Below, piece by piece: positions 11,220 to 22,529 of a DNA stretch of 43,644 nucleotides; the stretch's first letter is position 1, and every line of letters starts with the position of its first letter. Below the pieces are notes generated by a model. It had not been told where the DNA came from. It did not search any database and saw only the letters and a program-made list of their open reading frames with translations. Origin of the DNA: Lactifluus volemus. Its lineage: Eukaryota; Basidiomycota; Agaricomycetes; Russulales; Russulaceae. The position numbers and the translations under genes are program-made. The stretch spans positions 1 to 43,644 of the forward strand of contig WTXI01000298.1 of NCBI GenBank assembly GCA_022376515.1, read 5' to 3'.

Positions 11220-11640
11220 GCCACATCATCACGTTTCTGAGACGCTCACGGCATCTCCAGCACTCCTGTGAAAGCATGTTCTGTAAAGAGACGAATGGCG
11301 CATAAAGTCCAGCATGAAGTCCGGGGGTTGTCCAGAAGTTGGGTGTAACGCCCGGAAGACTGGGCCACTGTAACGTGCATATGCCTGCTTCAATACTTTG
11401 TTTTTCCCAGGAAACGAAGTTATCTTCTTTCTCGCAGTGCAAGTGCAGTGAGTGAAGTGTGACTGTCCCGCCAGAACTCCTTGTCGTTGAACATTCACTG
11501 CATAGTTCAATTTCTTACGTCGCAGTCAGACTTTCGATCTTTGGAACTCGGGAAGGAATCGTATTAATACGTCTCTTGCTTACACTCACAACGAAGACTA
11601 CAATAGCAAAGGACTTTGAGAGTCCGAGGAGGGGTCAGAT
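11220..11640. repeat. Repeat of the 6600-6960 segment
   Basis: The stretch ccagcatgaagtccgggggt occurs here and near 6640, followed in both by gggtgtaacgcc and agactgggccact, and by the common end gtccgaggaggggtcagat. It joins directly to the inverted segment that starts near 11,645. Confidence 0.75.
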
Positions 11641-11644
11641 GGAC

Positions 11645-12055
11645 CGCGTAGTACTGATTACTGGCAGGACAATCCATCGGATAAATTGATGTTTCCAATA
11701 AGCCCGCATGATGGTGATGTCATTTATCTACAAGCGTTTCGGGAAATGATAATATAACTTGGCGCGCGGCCATGATGGAAGAGGACGCTGTATAGTACTC
11801 GAACTTGTCGAGCGAAAGCGCGTTTACACAACACGCTCATGAGGCGATCGCATCGCAATACCACTTAAACTCTGTGTAAAAGTCTCCGAACCCATGCCTT
11901 CCATCATTTCTGGCATGATTTTATTGAACTCAACAAGCAAGAAGGCCTGGGCATGCACTGGCTTAACTCCAGGAACAATGTGAAGATCCGCAAGCGGCCT
12001 AGTGCGCTAGACCATAGCCAGAGACCAGAGCTTTGTGACGCGATCTCAGGCAGAT
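11645..12055. repeat. Inverted copy of the 6985-7440 flank segment
   Basis: This block is the reverse complement of about 6990-7430, with moderate divergence. Both borders abut sequences that are in direct orientation in copy 2: the ggggtcagat side on the left and gggttgcga on the right. A single inversion inside the duplicated unit explains the arrangement. Confidence 0.72.
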
Positions 12056-12057
12056 CG

Positions 12058-14838
12058 ATAGGGTTGCGAATACACTCATCTCCTACATTTGAAAGAATAA
12101 ATCATTCACTGTTCCTTAGCTGTCATACGACAATGGCTGTCAGGGTTACATGCACCTCCTGTGACTCTTATCGGTGGTCTCGGTTCGTTCATGAAAATAA
12201 CACAGGCCGCAGAAAACGGAGTGGAACCTAAGGGGCTTACTCTCGCCTCCTAAGCACCAACGGCACCCGAGAAGGTCTGCAATCCATTCCGTAAGCTGGC
12301 CAACGGCAGCGTGGACACAACTTACCCCAAAGTCAAACTTTCGTTGAAGGCCGTTACACGAGCATAGCGCTCCTCAAATGTCTCACGGGCAAACTGGTGC
12401 TCCTCCTTGATGTCGATCTTATATCTCGACACAAGCATAGTAATCACCGCTATGCCTTCAATTTCAGCGAATCTAGAAGAACACGTCAGGGCCTTTTTGT
12501 TTTCAGTTATATCACGACACAAGTCGCACCGTCTCCCTAGACAAGCTCGGGCACCTACAAGAGTTCTTAAGCAATGATCACCTTGCTAAGTATGGCATAC
12601 CTTGATTAAACGGAAGGAAGGCATCCTTGGGCCAGTCCCCGAGAAACCTCTCTGGCTTGAACATATGGGGATCCTTCCAGTATCGCGCTGTGAGACCTCA
12701 TAAGAACCAGCCCACGAGATGTAATGCGGCTAACATACGATTATAGTGAATACCAGGCACGTGCAGAGACACCGTTGTCCCTGCTGGGACGGGAATACTT
12801 GTCTTTGTGCCATCACGATTGCTCGCCATCAACGTAGTATCCTCTGCCGCTATCTTGGGGATATCGGGTACCTTGGGACCATAGAGTATGACTGACTTTG
12901 ATCCACTCTACAGTTCTTTAAACATACCGAGGGGCTATGCATGCGTAGTTAGTCCCTCGACGTGGTCACTCGATTCGAATGGGCACTCACAACAACCTCA
13001 GAGTCTCGTATAAAACGCTGCACGTCGATGAAAACCATCATTCTGATGAAACTTTTGATGGACCTACGCCAAAGAGTGCGTGAACCGACTCATATCTTCG
13101 TATGTCTACAGTTGCTTAGTTTGTTATCTAGAGTGAGATTCAGTTCGACTTACAGGCATTCTGTTCAGGCTAGACAACACGCCTTTGATATGTTGATACA
13201 AGCGCTCTTGCTCATCCGGGTAGAGAGCTAGAAGGGCGAATGTGAAGCACAATGCATGGGCTGTTGTCTGTGGTACAACGTCTCAGGGAACGTTTTAGGG
13301 CACACCCCACGTGGTGGATGAACCTACCTCATGTCCAGCAATAATAAAGATAAACATGTTTCCTGAAACATTTAGTAAGGGCACCTCCAAAATGGGATAC
13401 GAAGCGACAGTGAGGATTTACCCATAAGCTCTTGGTCATTTATCGCCGGACCGCTCTCCGGCTCTTCCTGTGATGCATTCAGAAGGCCGCTAAACAGATC
13501 ATAGCGTTCCTCCTTCATGTCACCATTCCTGCGATCATTCGCCATTTCAAGCATGTATTGCTGCTCGATGCATCAGTAACGAAGGATGTGACGGACGTAA
13601 GGCTGAGATATTGAAACCGCATACCTTCAGCTCGGTGAAGGCCAGGTGAACCTTCCTTGTATGTGCGGTTGCGCCCTGAGCCCAGTCGGGGAGAAGAATC
13701 TTCATGATTAGATTGCTGGATAAGATGTGAATCGCATCCTTGAAGGTCATCTGGTGGCCAGGAGGAACAACAAGGTCACTGGTCCATGACACCTGACGGC
13801 CGAACCCTAGAATGCGCCAACATCAGATTGGATGAGTTAGAGTGGGATATCATGAAAGCATGCCTGCGATGCCGATGACAAAGAGCGTAGTCTGTGGAGA
13901 TGTTAAGCACAGGTATGCATAATATATATGAGTCTCAGCAACCTACTGGTAGAGTAATGTCCAGAAAGTGATCTACGATGACTTCGGGCTTATCACCCCA
14001 CACGTTGCTGAACAGGTCTAACATAACATTGACGGTCTCATCCCATACCAACTTGTTGTTTTTCTGATAATTGTGTCAAGAATGAGGCAACGGACTGACT
14101 AACAATAATGCATACCTCTGAGAAGGGTGGCGCGGCAATTTTTCGATACCTCTTCCATTCATGTCCTTCTGAGGCCACGATATTCGGTCCAAAAATGGCC
14201 AACACTCCATATAACTGGAGGTTCTTCGGAAATCTGGCACGAGACGTGGTGACTTCCTATGGTCCATAGTCAGGGACATGAATTCGACGCGGCACAACCC
14301 TAACCGACTTTGATCATATCCGCATCTGCGAGGAGGATGGTGCACTCCGGCCGAGGAAATGCGGTAATCTATCAGCCGATTGCTTGAATGTACATCTCCG
14401 GAGATCGGGGATCGTAACGGCTTACTAGAGAAATAAAATCCTGTCCAGCAGAAGCAAAATCTGGGCGGGAATGAGGCCTGGATAGTGCTGCTTATCATGG
14501 ATGATTTGAGCCTACCTTCGTATTTCCTCCTGAACGCCCACACTTCCCCTGCGTTCAGGTAAGGGATTGGTGGCAGGCTGCGCTGCATCAATCGTCCCGG
14601 AATGGATGGCACACTGAAAAGGTAGCGAGGACCGGGGATATTGCTGCGAGCGTCATAGCAACACAGTCATTCCCTGGATTCATATTCTTGAACATAAGAT
14701 TACCTACCCAACATTGCGCGCAATCCTTCGGAGTTCAAAGAATCGTTGTATAAATATTAGGCCCAGGAGAGAAAGGAAGACGGATAGGATTGTGAACATT
14801 GCCAGATGTGAAAGTGGGCAGGAGGGAGGAAGGGGCAG
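12058..14838. repeat. Segmental repeat unit, copy 3 (P450 plus flanks)
   Basis: Direct repeat of 1-2860 and 7340-10,240, including introns. It starts at the inversion border and ends about 40 bp upstream of the P450 start, as in the other copies. Confidence 0.88.
12322..14799 (-). CDS. Cytochrome P450 monooxygenase, copy 3 of 3 (about 18 exons)
   Basis: Same exon plan as the two other copies. The anchor starts at 14,799 (MFTILS) and the stop is at 12,322-12,324. The heme loop exon is 12,540-12,564 with ligand Cys at 12,553-12,551; K-helix ETLR and I-helix AGHE are present. The 7-nt microexon is at 12,928-12,934 and reads CCCCTCG instead of CCCCCCG, changing LFPPV to LFPSV. The C-terminus has drifted most (KEEHQFARETFEERYARV). 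No stop or frameshift was found in the inferred product. The copies probably arose by unequal crossing over and may differ in substrate range. Confidence 0.84.
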
Positions 14839-15330
14839 TATATTTGAAATAATTCCTACTTACCATGGCTGATTATGATGTGCAACTGATCCGTGATGTG
14901 CAAATCTCATATTTCTATACAACAACACCATTTAATGGCTCTGGGAAATTTATAGTAGCACTATATATGACATTGTGCATATCAAGTCGAAACAATAAAA
15001 CAGGTTGTGGTTATAAAATGGGATGCAGGAAATGGTCAAAATGACCCTAATGTAAGCAGTTCAGGCAGCTCGGAAACATACGCCCTGATCACATACCTCT
15101 AGGAACAGTTTACAAATCCAATGTATATATCAACACCACCTCAGAAGTAAATTTCCGAAGGGTAGTGAAGGTAGGATTGTTGTGAAAATGAATGATTTAC
15201 ACTTTTGTAGAACAGGACGTGACTCTGAAGTGACACATTAACGCTCCGCTCAGGGCAGGGCATCGGCAATATCTGTTGACAGTCCTAGCATGGTTCATTC
15301 CGCAACCTCGCTTAACACAAATTCTCACAC
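14839..15330. other. AT-rich spacer, no gene seen
   Basis: About 490 bp upstream of P450 copy 3, unlike the equivalent flank of copy 2. It is AT-rich with no open frame of note and no recognisable element ends. It may be an insertion or an unrelated junction made when the unit was duplicated. Confidence 0.4.
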
Positions 15331-15466
15331 GAGATCCTAAGGCTATACGGCAGACAAATACTTAGCGAGAGAGAGAGCAGAGAAACACAATATTACAGTA
15401 TAATGTGGGAGAGACAGATTTGAGCAAATAATGACAAATGCACACATTATCGCTTACTAGGTACGA

Positions 15467-15650
15467 CTGGCAGTGGCCATTAAGATAGTGCAGCAATATT
15501 CCCTCCGCTCAAGGGACCTCCCTCGACCTCAACGATGGCGCCACCTTGCACCTCGGTGGCGCGAAGACCTTGGCCTGTCGTTCCAAGTCAACGACTGCTG
15601 CCACAGCGCTCGCGCTGCCCGTGCCGTTCGCACTTCTAGCGAGTTGACGC
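15467..15650 (-). pseudogene. Partial third copy of the RSC8-like gene 3' end
   Basis: About 180 bp nearly repeat 15,846-16,030, from ggcagtg(a/g)ccattaagat through the C-terminal codons to ctagcgagtt, where similarity stops. The following 195 bp contain the 15,701-15,771 palindrome and then the full fragment begins. This is a short tandem duplication of the terminal gene part, broken off at the palindrome-bearing segment. Confidence 0.6.
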
Positions 15651-15700
15651 CCCCCGACGCCCCCAATGACGCCGTAAATGACCCCAATGGCGCTATCTGG

Positions 15701-15771
15701 TTTATGGCACAGTCGGGGTCGTCTATGGCGCCGCCCAACGGCGCCATAGATGACCCTGACTGCGTCATAAA
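15701..15771. repeat. 71-bp hairpin palindrome (33-nt arms, 5-nt loop)
   Basis: Arms 15,701-15,733 and 15,739-15,771 are inverted copies separated by cccaa. Of 33 positions 29 pair by Watson-Crick; three of the other four become G-U pairs in a plus-strand RNA and one is an A-C mismatch. Three of the four differences are CpG versus CpA, as expected if cytosine deamination has begun to erode a once perfect palindrome. It lies between the partial and the full RSC8-like copies. Confidence 0.85.
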
Positions 15772-15849
15772 CTAGATGTACCTTAGATAATTACCTTGCA
15801 ATTACCTATCAATGTTTTTTTTTCAATGTTCAGTCACGCTTTCTGGGCA

Positions 15850-16640
15850 GTGACCATTAAGATGGGCAACAATGTTCCCTCCGCTCAAGGGACCTCCCTC
15901 GCCTTCAACGATGGCACCACCTTGCACCTCGGTCGCGCGAAGAACCTGGCCCGTCGTTCCAAGACCAGCTGCGCAACGGCTACTGCCACGGCGCTCGCGC
16001 TGCCCATGCCGTTCGCATGTCTAGCGAGTTCCGCCCGCACACCCTCGAGAGACCGCTTCAGGCCGACACGCTCACCAACCAGCGCCATCCTCGTCGCCTC
16101 CAGCGCCCGCCGTTCCTCCTCCAGAATGTCCTCCAACTCTTCAAATTGCAACATTTTCAGCTCCAGCTTCGTCAACGGCAGCTTAATCACCGCAGCGAGT
16201 GTCGACCGGATCTGAGTCTCCTCCGCATCAGCGAGTGCCGAAGCTGCTTTGGCGGACGAGCTGAGAGCTAGATTTGCGGCTCGCACCACCTTCGAGTGGG
16301 GGACGCCAGGAGTAGGCTTCGGAGCTGGACCGTCGGCAGACATATCATCGGCTCCAGGAGCAGCGGTGTTGGAGGGGGCATCAGCCAGGCTGGACGACTT
16401 CTCGGTAGCAGCCTTGTCCATACTATCCTTCGGAGCGTCGTCCTTCTTCTCCGATTCCATGTGTTCATTGCCCTCTGATGCAGGCTTGGACTGTTCTCCA
16501 TCTTCTGTGAGGTCGTGTAATGCGGTCTTGGCGGCTTCTGCGGCAACTCGACCCCAGCAAGGAATGCAACAACACTCTTGGCTCTCGGACGGCACCCGTG
16601 CATCGTAACGCGCCCATTTTGCCTTGTTTGCAAGGTATGT
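15850..16640 (-). pseudogene. RSC8/SWI3-like C-terminal gene fragment, copy B
   Basis: The minus strand from 16,595 reads RVAAEAAKTALHDLTEDGEQ, then an acidic Lys-rich linker, then KVVRAANLALSSSAKAASAL and KLELKMLQFEELEDILEEER. These match the region after the SANT domain and the C-terminal coiled coil of SWI3/RSC8/SMARCC scaffold subunits of RSC and SWI/SNF. Just upstream the frames RYDARVP and SVVAFLAG belong to the same protein but lie in different frames, so indels are present. SWIRM and SANT domains are missing, and the sequence above 16,700 belongs to a VPS39-like gene. A gene fragment, better preserved than copy A (10,530-11,200). Confidence 0.72.
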
Positions 16641-16689
16641 GTCTTCGATTGGTATGGTAGTTCAAGGAACTTGCGTATGCATTGTTGCG

Positions 16690-18440
16690 ACGAGCGAGGA
16701 AGAATAGGACGCCACTTGGGTGAAAGAAGAAATCAGGTCATCGCAAAGAGGATTTGATCAAGTAGATACCTTTTGCTTGCCAGAGTTTAGACGTGGCGCC
16801 GTTGGCGAGGAAAGAAAGTACTTCATCGATGCAGATGGGTGCAAGTTCCGTATGAAATGCTGGATCCTGCAAGATTATCATGTATAAAAGGGTGAATCAT
16901 TCCTCAGAAAAGGCTTACCGTTCTCTTCTTTCGGAGAACGAGGTGTTCAAGGAACCGCGCTGCAACGTAGGGATTCACCACCCAGATCTGCTGCTTTGTC
17001 TTCCGCCTTTTGTCCTCGCTTTGCCGAACTGTGAGCTGTCGATAACTATCGTCGGCCGGTTAGAAACGAAAAAAAAAAGAAGAGAGAGAACACGCGGGAT
17101 GCCTCACCTTGAGAGCACATTCCGTGTCTTTGCCCGCCAACCAGACCCCCCATTGTTAGTCAATACACGATTTCGTTTTAGGGAGGACATGTCAGAGAGT
17201 GGGTCTGTGATCTCCGGATCTATCCATTCGCCCTCGACAAGTCTGAAATCGTGAAGAAACGATTAATCAATCGTAAGCGAGTTAAAAAGCAAGGAAATTG
17301 TAGAGCACTTTGACCACAAGTCCAGCAGCACAGCATCCTCCCCGCGTTTCGAGCGTACATTTTTCAAAGTGCGCTGTATTGACCAGCTGCGTGGAAGACT
17401 GGTTCGACCTGTGGGAGGATGACCACTTCTGACTCTTCGAGAAGGGCATAGAGATCCGTCATTTTCTCGCCTCGCGCGAACAACTTTGCCAGCATGGTGT
17501 CAACTATCTACGTGTAAACGCAATCGAGTCAGAAAGCCAGATCAGAAAGGGGGGGGGAAGTGGGCGACGTACCGCGCGTATGGCCGGTGAGCTAGAATCA
17601 CCTCGCGCACTCCACTTGCGCAGAAACCCCTCGAGCATCTCGTTTGCCGCGATCCCAAGCAGACGACGGAGCTCAACCGTGGACGACGCGGTGGACGCTC
17701 GGAAGGGGAATTAAAGACTAGGTTTGTACAGGACCAACGTGTTAGTAACCAGCAAAGGGGAGGGGGCGTCATTGTGGTTGTGAGGAAGCCGCGAGGGGGG
17801 AGGAGAAAGAGGAAAGGGGAGGGAACGTACTGATGTCGTCAATCGAGTCGTACAGCGGCATACGTTCGGTGATCCTTGAGAAGACCTCAAATGTCGGGTT
17901 CGCATCGAACAACGTGCCGCAAAGGTCGGGGAAGTATGATATGAGTATCCGTGGATCGAGTTCGCCTTGGAAGAAGCAAAAGCCAACAACTTCAAACCGT
18001 GCCTCGAGCAGGCATTGGAAACCAATTCTCTGATAGATGTACGCGATTTCGTTCACCTTGCAAAGAGCTTTACTTGGCACTGACAAGCAAGTGAACATAC
18101 CTCGTCAGGATCAACAATAACCTTTTTCCGTTGTTTGTCTGCGAGCTCGATGACTTTTGTGGTTTTCGAGGAGAGCCTCTGCTTGGGAAAGTGACATGAC
18201 GGAGCTAGGACCAAAAATGAGTATATTAGAGCTCAGAAACGTTGCCCTGGAGCAGACGACAAGGGGGGACTTGCTCACGTGCGGTCAGATAGGTGCTTCC
18301 CGCGGTCGTCCCACGATGATACACGTGTACATATGACTCCGCGATCATGAGGAAGAAGTCATCGTAGTCGTGTACTTGTACTACGTACATAACAGACATG
18401 TTATCTAGCCTCAAACTATACCTGGAGAATCAAAGGAAAA
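16690..18440 (-). pseudogene. VPS39/TGFBRAP1-like vacuolar sorting gene fragment
   Basis: Minus-strand exons in order: FFLMIAESYVHVYHR (about 18,350), VIELADKQRKKVIVDPDE (about 18,130), YIYQRIGFQCLLEARFEVVG, GELDPRILISYFPDL and RITERMPLYDSIDD (17,840-18,060), LRRLLGIAANEMLEGFLRKW (about 17,650), DLYALLEESEVVILPQVEP (about 17,430), LVEGEWIDPEI (about 17,210), NPYVAARFLEHLVLRKK (about 16,960) and HTELAPICIDEVLSFLANG (about 16,830). This is the clathrin-repeat and VPS39 domain pattern of HOPS/CORVET-associated proteins acting in vacuolar fusion. The N-terminal CNH domain is mostly missing, and one base appears lost near 17,155 (frame change before VWLAGKDTE). Introns are retained. Probably a truncated pseudogene. 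Confidence 0.65.
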
Positions 18441-18654
18441 GTAGATGAACATGGGAGCTAACGTGGTGTGAGGTTCCCAACGGATGTCGAGTCGTGTGTC
18501 ACTCTGAATGGCCCGCCGCCAAACGTGTCTCCTAGTATTGGCGTCGTGTATCTTTTGCCGGCTGTGACTTGCCAATTGTGTCAGAGATGTGCTTATGAAG
18601 ATCCGGGAGAAAGAATTACTGTACCTTTGGATGAGCTTGAGATATTTGATCTAG

Positions 18655-20080
18655 TTAGAACCTCGAAGGATGCACCAACCTTAGGCTCAAAGGGAGGCCT
18701 GCTAGTACTCCTCGTTCATCAAGTAATGCAGCAAATGCGTCCCGAGCATCTTTTCCTCCAGAATATCCAACCTTCTCCAAGTTAGGAAGAAGCTCCAGCG
18801 GCTGCTCTTCGCCCTCAGATCGTAGAGAATGAGAAACCCCAGTGACGAGCTTGTCTTGCACGTGAAGTATCTTCACATTGCTAAATAGTCTGAGAAGGTC
18901 ACGCCACGCTAGTTGGTCGACCACATGTAAGGCTCGAATGTGCCCATGGCTGAGTGTGACTTGCTTCACAACAGAGAGGGCAGGTGCAATTGTATTGAGG
19001 ATTTGAACTGCAAATTCCACCTGCTGATTCAGGTGTTCACACTTGATCCCCAAGACCAATGGGCCTTTCAATTTCCCTGTCCAGGGATCGGCCCGTACCT
19101 GAAAAAAAAAGTCATTGAAGTCGAGCCTGACAGCACTAAATTTGAGGTTCTGGGATGATTGCATGAACTGCAAGAGGTGTGGAATGGTAAAGGAGAGTGG
19201 CTGATTATCAATAAGATAGATGAAAAGAATGCTGAGGAAAGGGGCATTGATCCGAGCAATGAGACACTCCAAGTATGTGGCTGTACCAATGAACACAAAC
19301 CGGCGAAGGTAAGTGAGTGTGACTGGCATCACATTCAGAGTCTGGAGAGGTTGTGCCCCACTAGCAGAATGGGGGTTGGGGAGAGGGGAAAGAAAATCGA
19401 TTATGAGTACCTCCAGCCGGGGCATAGAGGAAAGCCAGGTCAGTAAATAATTTGGTGGGAAATAACTAGATTCCTGAATATTGGAAAGAAAGAGAGTGAC
19501 AAGACCCGTGGCAGTTGTCAGCAAGGGAGAGCTAAGTGGAAGTGAAACTGCTGTGCGCAGAATGAGGAGGCGTAGTTTGGGTGCTTGGAATGTTGTAGGC
19601 ATAGAAAATGCTACATGTTTGGTCTGAGAATCGATATGTATCACTTCCAGAATTGGGAATTCCGAGTCTTTGTTTATGACCTCATTGAGCATTTTCAGAT
19701 CTGAGGTTGGCATACAAAGGTTAATTTGACGCAAGCGATCACGGTGTGAGAGGGCAAGCAGTATGCCCGATTTATCTTCTGCTGTTAACTCCCGTTCAAT
19801 CTTGTGATAACAGATGGAGAGAGGCAGAGGTGGTGAATGTGTGAGCATGTCTGCTACAGGTACGCCATAAGTGCACACAAGGTTAAGATTTAGCTGCAAT
19901 GGTGATGAAAGAATGAGGTTTCGCCACAGTCGACAAACTTGTATCAGTCTGTACCACCAGCGCTGCTTGGACCGAAAAATGCACTGGATGCCTTCCTCAT
20001 TTTCATACTCTTCCGTGTGGGATAGTCGATAGACATGAAATATATATAAAAGCACGTCACCGTTGAGGATGTGGATAGGC
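18655..20080 (-). CDS. F-box protein with LRR-like C-terminal region
   Basis: One long minus-strand frame of about 466 codons ends at 18,655. Its N-terminus reads PIHILNGDVLLYIFHVYRL, then WWYRLIQVCRLWRNLILSSP, the F-box helices of the large basidiomycete F-box family. The rest has leucine-rich spacing (LRLLILRTAVSLPLSS, LVTLFLSNIQ, SMPRLEVLIIDFLSPLP). Such proteins are expected to link SKP1-cullin ubiquitin ligases to substrates through the C-terminal part. The frame extends above 20,055 to a stop near 20,100 without an ATG, so the true start is probably in a short upstream exon joined by an intron. It is the longest uninterrupted host-like frame outside the repeats. Confidence 0.75.
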
Positions 20081-20299
20081 GAGTGTTGCCTATTTCCATG
20101 ACACCCTATTTATTCCCAAGTCAGTGAACAGATCAGTGACACAACTTGATTCACATTCACCGAGCGTTTTAATCAGGGGAGGGGGAATTATGGTAGACCG
20201 CTGACCGGACATTTTCAGGAGGTGAGTAAAGACACGGTTGTGAATGAAAGTCGCAATTGACCCCCTTTTCCAGAAGGCGGAACCAAATACTATGCCCAC

Positions 20300-21290
20300 T
20301 GAGCGGGTCGCGGACTTTCAAGCATCACTCTGTGTGAATCTTTTAGATGTTCCATGTTTTGGCATACTTCATATCCTTTCCTTATCATATCCAGTGAGAC
20401 ACAGATGGTACAGGTGGACCTTGCGTGGCTTTCGCACTTCCTAAGGCTTGGCCCAAAAGCGGTCGGACGAATGAATGACAACAATTTTAGATTTTATTTC
20501 GTGAGTCCACTCCGAACTCCTCAGTTTGCAATGGTTATCAAAATTAATCGATCTCTTTCCACTGGCCCGTTTCCACTTTTCTCCCCTTGTGACAATATTG
20601 ATGGCCTGAGACACGTTATCTCTTACACAACTCGATCGATCTCTCGTCCAAGAATACTGATGAGCCCGAGATACGTGCTTGGACGCAGGGCCAAAGAAGC
20701 TTAGTTTCATTTGTGCGACAGACAGAGTAACCGACTTCTTGTTGTCGTCCCAATGTCTCTTGATTCAAATTTTCTAATCGTTCGTCTTCCAGTGTTAAAT
20801 CCGTGTCCAACGGCTTTTGAAAGAACTCATCATCCCTTTGTTGCGGGCGATTGTATTTGTCTGAGATAAATGAACTGGGAGGTGGACCGTGGCAACAGCC
20901 ACAGATTCCACGGTTGTAGCGTCGTGGAGATCGTCCACGTGAGCTGCACTGTCGGAACACATTGAACGGCAGAGATTGAACAAATCTAAAGCGTTGCAAA
21001 ATGAGGGGTGTACTGTCGGAACATAGAACGGGCAAGTGCTACTGTGTGTTGCACGTCTCACGGTGGTACGTCGAGTAGTGATTTCTCGGGTACACAGTGC
21101 GACCTCACAACGACCTTATTGCGTACATCAATGATAATTTGTTGACGTATTACACCGTCTACTTAAACGATCCCGGAGGTGGATAGGGGGCTTTACCGTG
21201 GAGGGTACGGCTTTCGTATGTTAACAACTTGCAAAAGATGACCCTCAAGATCTTCTCTCTCCTCGCCTGAGAAAACAATCCAGCACAGCT
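20300..21290. other. Intergenic stretch, weak open frames only
   Basis: Between the F-box gene and the DUF6535 gene. Minus-strand frames at 20,616-21,035 and 20,795-21,061 have no recognised domain; the first contains an acidic stretch (DTDLTLEDERLENLNQE). No promoter or repeat was identified. Confidence 0.3.
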
Positions 21291-21379
21291 TTCTTGAAAG
21301 CAACGAATTCAAAATGCGCCATTCCCTTTTCTTGGATTGTCCCCCCTTTGTTACAATTCGTGGTTCTCACTCTTCAAAC

Positions 21380-22400
21380 TTACAGAAAAAAAGTGAACTT
21401 TACGATGACGAAGACGATGACGAAGGTACAACAAAGACGACGAACGAGCAGGATGAAGCCTCGGTGCGATCCTCCTAAAAGACGCTCTTTGCATTTGTCC
21501 ACGTACTCGGTAAGGTTCGTAAGTCTGACGGTCCAGTTCGGTTGGATGATCTTGTACTTGCGCTGGGAAAGGGTAAAGAAGGTGAACTGGATTGCCTGGT
21601 TGCGTCGCCACCGTGGTCCCGACATTGGCGTTTTGTTGGGGCATTCGCGACAGAAGAGAGGGAGAAAGATGAGAGTGACATAGGTCATGGCGCAAGCAAC
21701 AGCACAGGCCAAAAGGATATGTGCCATAGCGAGACCGGTGAGGAAGAGGAAAACAGATGCATGAAGGAGAAGGGGTACTGAATTCGCGATGGTATCAAGC
21801 CTGAATCGGAGCACACCTTGAAAAAGGAACGTGCGTATGCGCGCCTGGCGTTGAGGAGATGGTGGGAGTTAAGTTGTCGACAAGTCCGTTGGGTAGCTGC
21901 GACAGCGCGATCAACGCTTAGGACGAGGTTCAGGGACGAGAGGATGTTTACGTGCAACATGACCGAGGCCACATTGAAGGGAGGTAAAAAGAAAGGGGGG
22001 GGGATGGGCTCAGATCCCGCTGCTGAAGCTGATAGTTGTTGCGATATTTGAGTGAGGAGCAGGTTAGTCGTATCACTGTTCCTCGAAAGAGATTGGTATC
22101 CGTATATTATGAATGCTGCGACAGTGGCAGAGAAGAGGCCTATCTGTAAATATTCTGAATAGGAGTATATGGGTCAAAACGTGATGAAAGACGGACGAAG
22201 AAAAGGATGCCATCCATTTCGCCCTTCCAACTTTCTGCGAGGGTCTTACTTCTCACCCTCTTTGAGAACGATGGCCCAAAGTTGCGCGGAGGATTCCACG
22301 TATTCGATATCTGCCAATCTTCAGGACCCTGTCCTGGACAAGGCCCCGCAGTGCCAGTGCCAGTATACCGATGATTATCATCGCCCCTCGACGCAGCTGT
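21380..22400 (-). pseudogene. DUF6535-type membrane protein gene, possibly frame-broken
   Basis: Minus-strand exons read SKTLAESWKGEMDGILFF (about 22,220), GLFSATVAAFIIYGYQSLSR (about 22,120), TNLLLTQISQQLSASAAG, NLVLSVDRAVAAT (about 21,910), then ARIRTFLFQGVLRFRLD and VPLLLHASVFLFLTGLAMA with LIFLPLFCRECPNKTP (21,620-21,830). This pattern of an ESW..EMD.iL.FAGLFSA segment followed by several membrane helices is typical of DUF6535 proteins, an expanded Agaricomycete family of unknown function. The frame changes between the third and fourth helices, near 21,860, where either an unrecognised intron or a frameshift lies. An aspartate- and lysine-rich tail follows. Start not resolved. Confidence 0.62.
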
Positions 22401-22529
22401 TTTGGCAACTCTTCAAATGTCGTCTAAACGCCTTGGTACACCCCTCTCTCTGTGTTCTCCTAAATACGTGTTGTGATGAACCTCACGAGGGATTCTCCAC
22501 TTAAGTGTTCTTCTGTGCCGACGCACTCA

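Noticed and set aside
15529..15768. Overlapping open frames on both strands encoding similar peptides (MTQSGSSMAP and MAQSGSSMAP)
   Set aside because: The similarity is the direct result of the 71-bp palindrome, not of two related genes.
18468..18785. Plus-strand gene of 105 codons
   Set aside because: It overlaps the 3' end of the F-box gene and the start of the VPS39-like fragment on the opposite strand and shows no family features.
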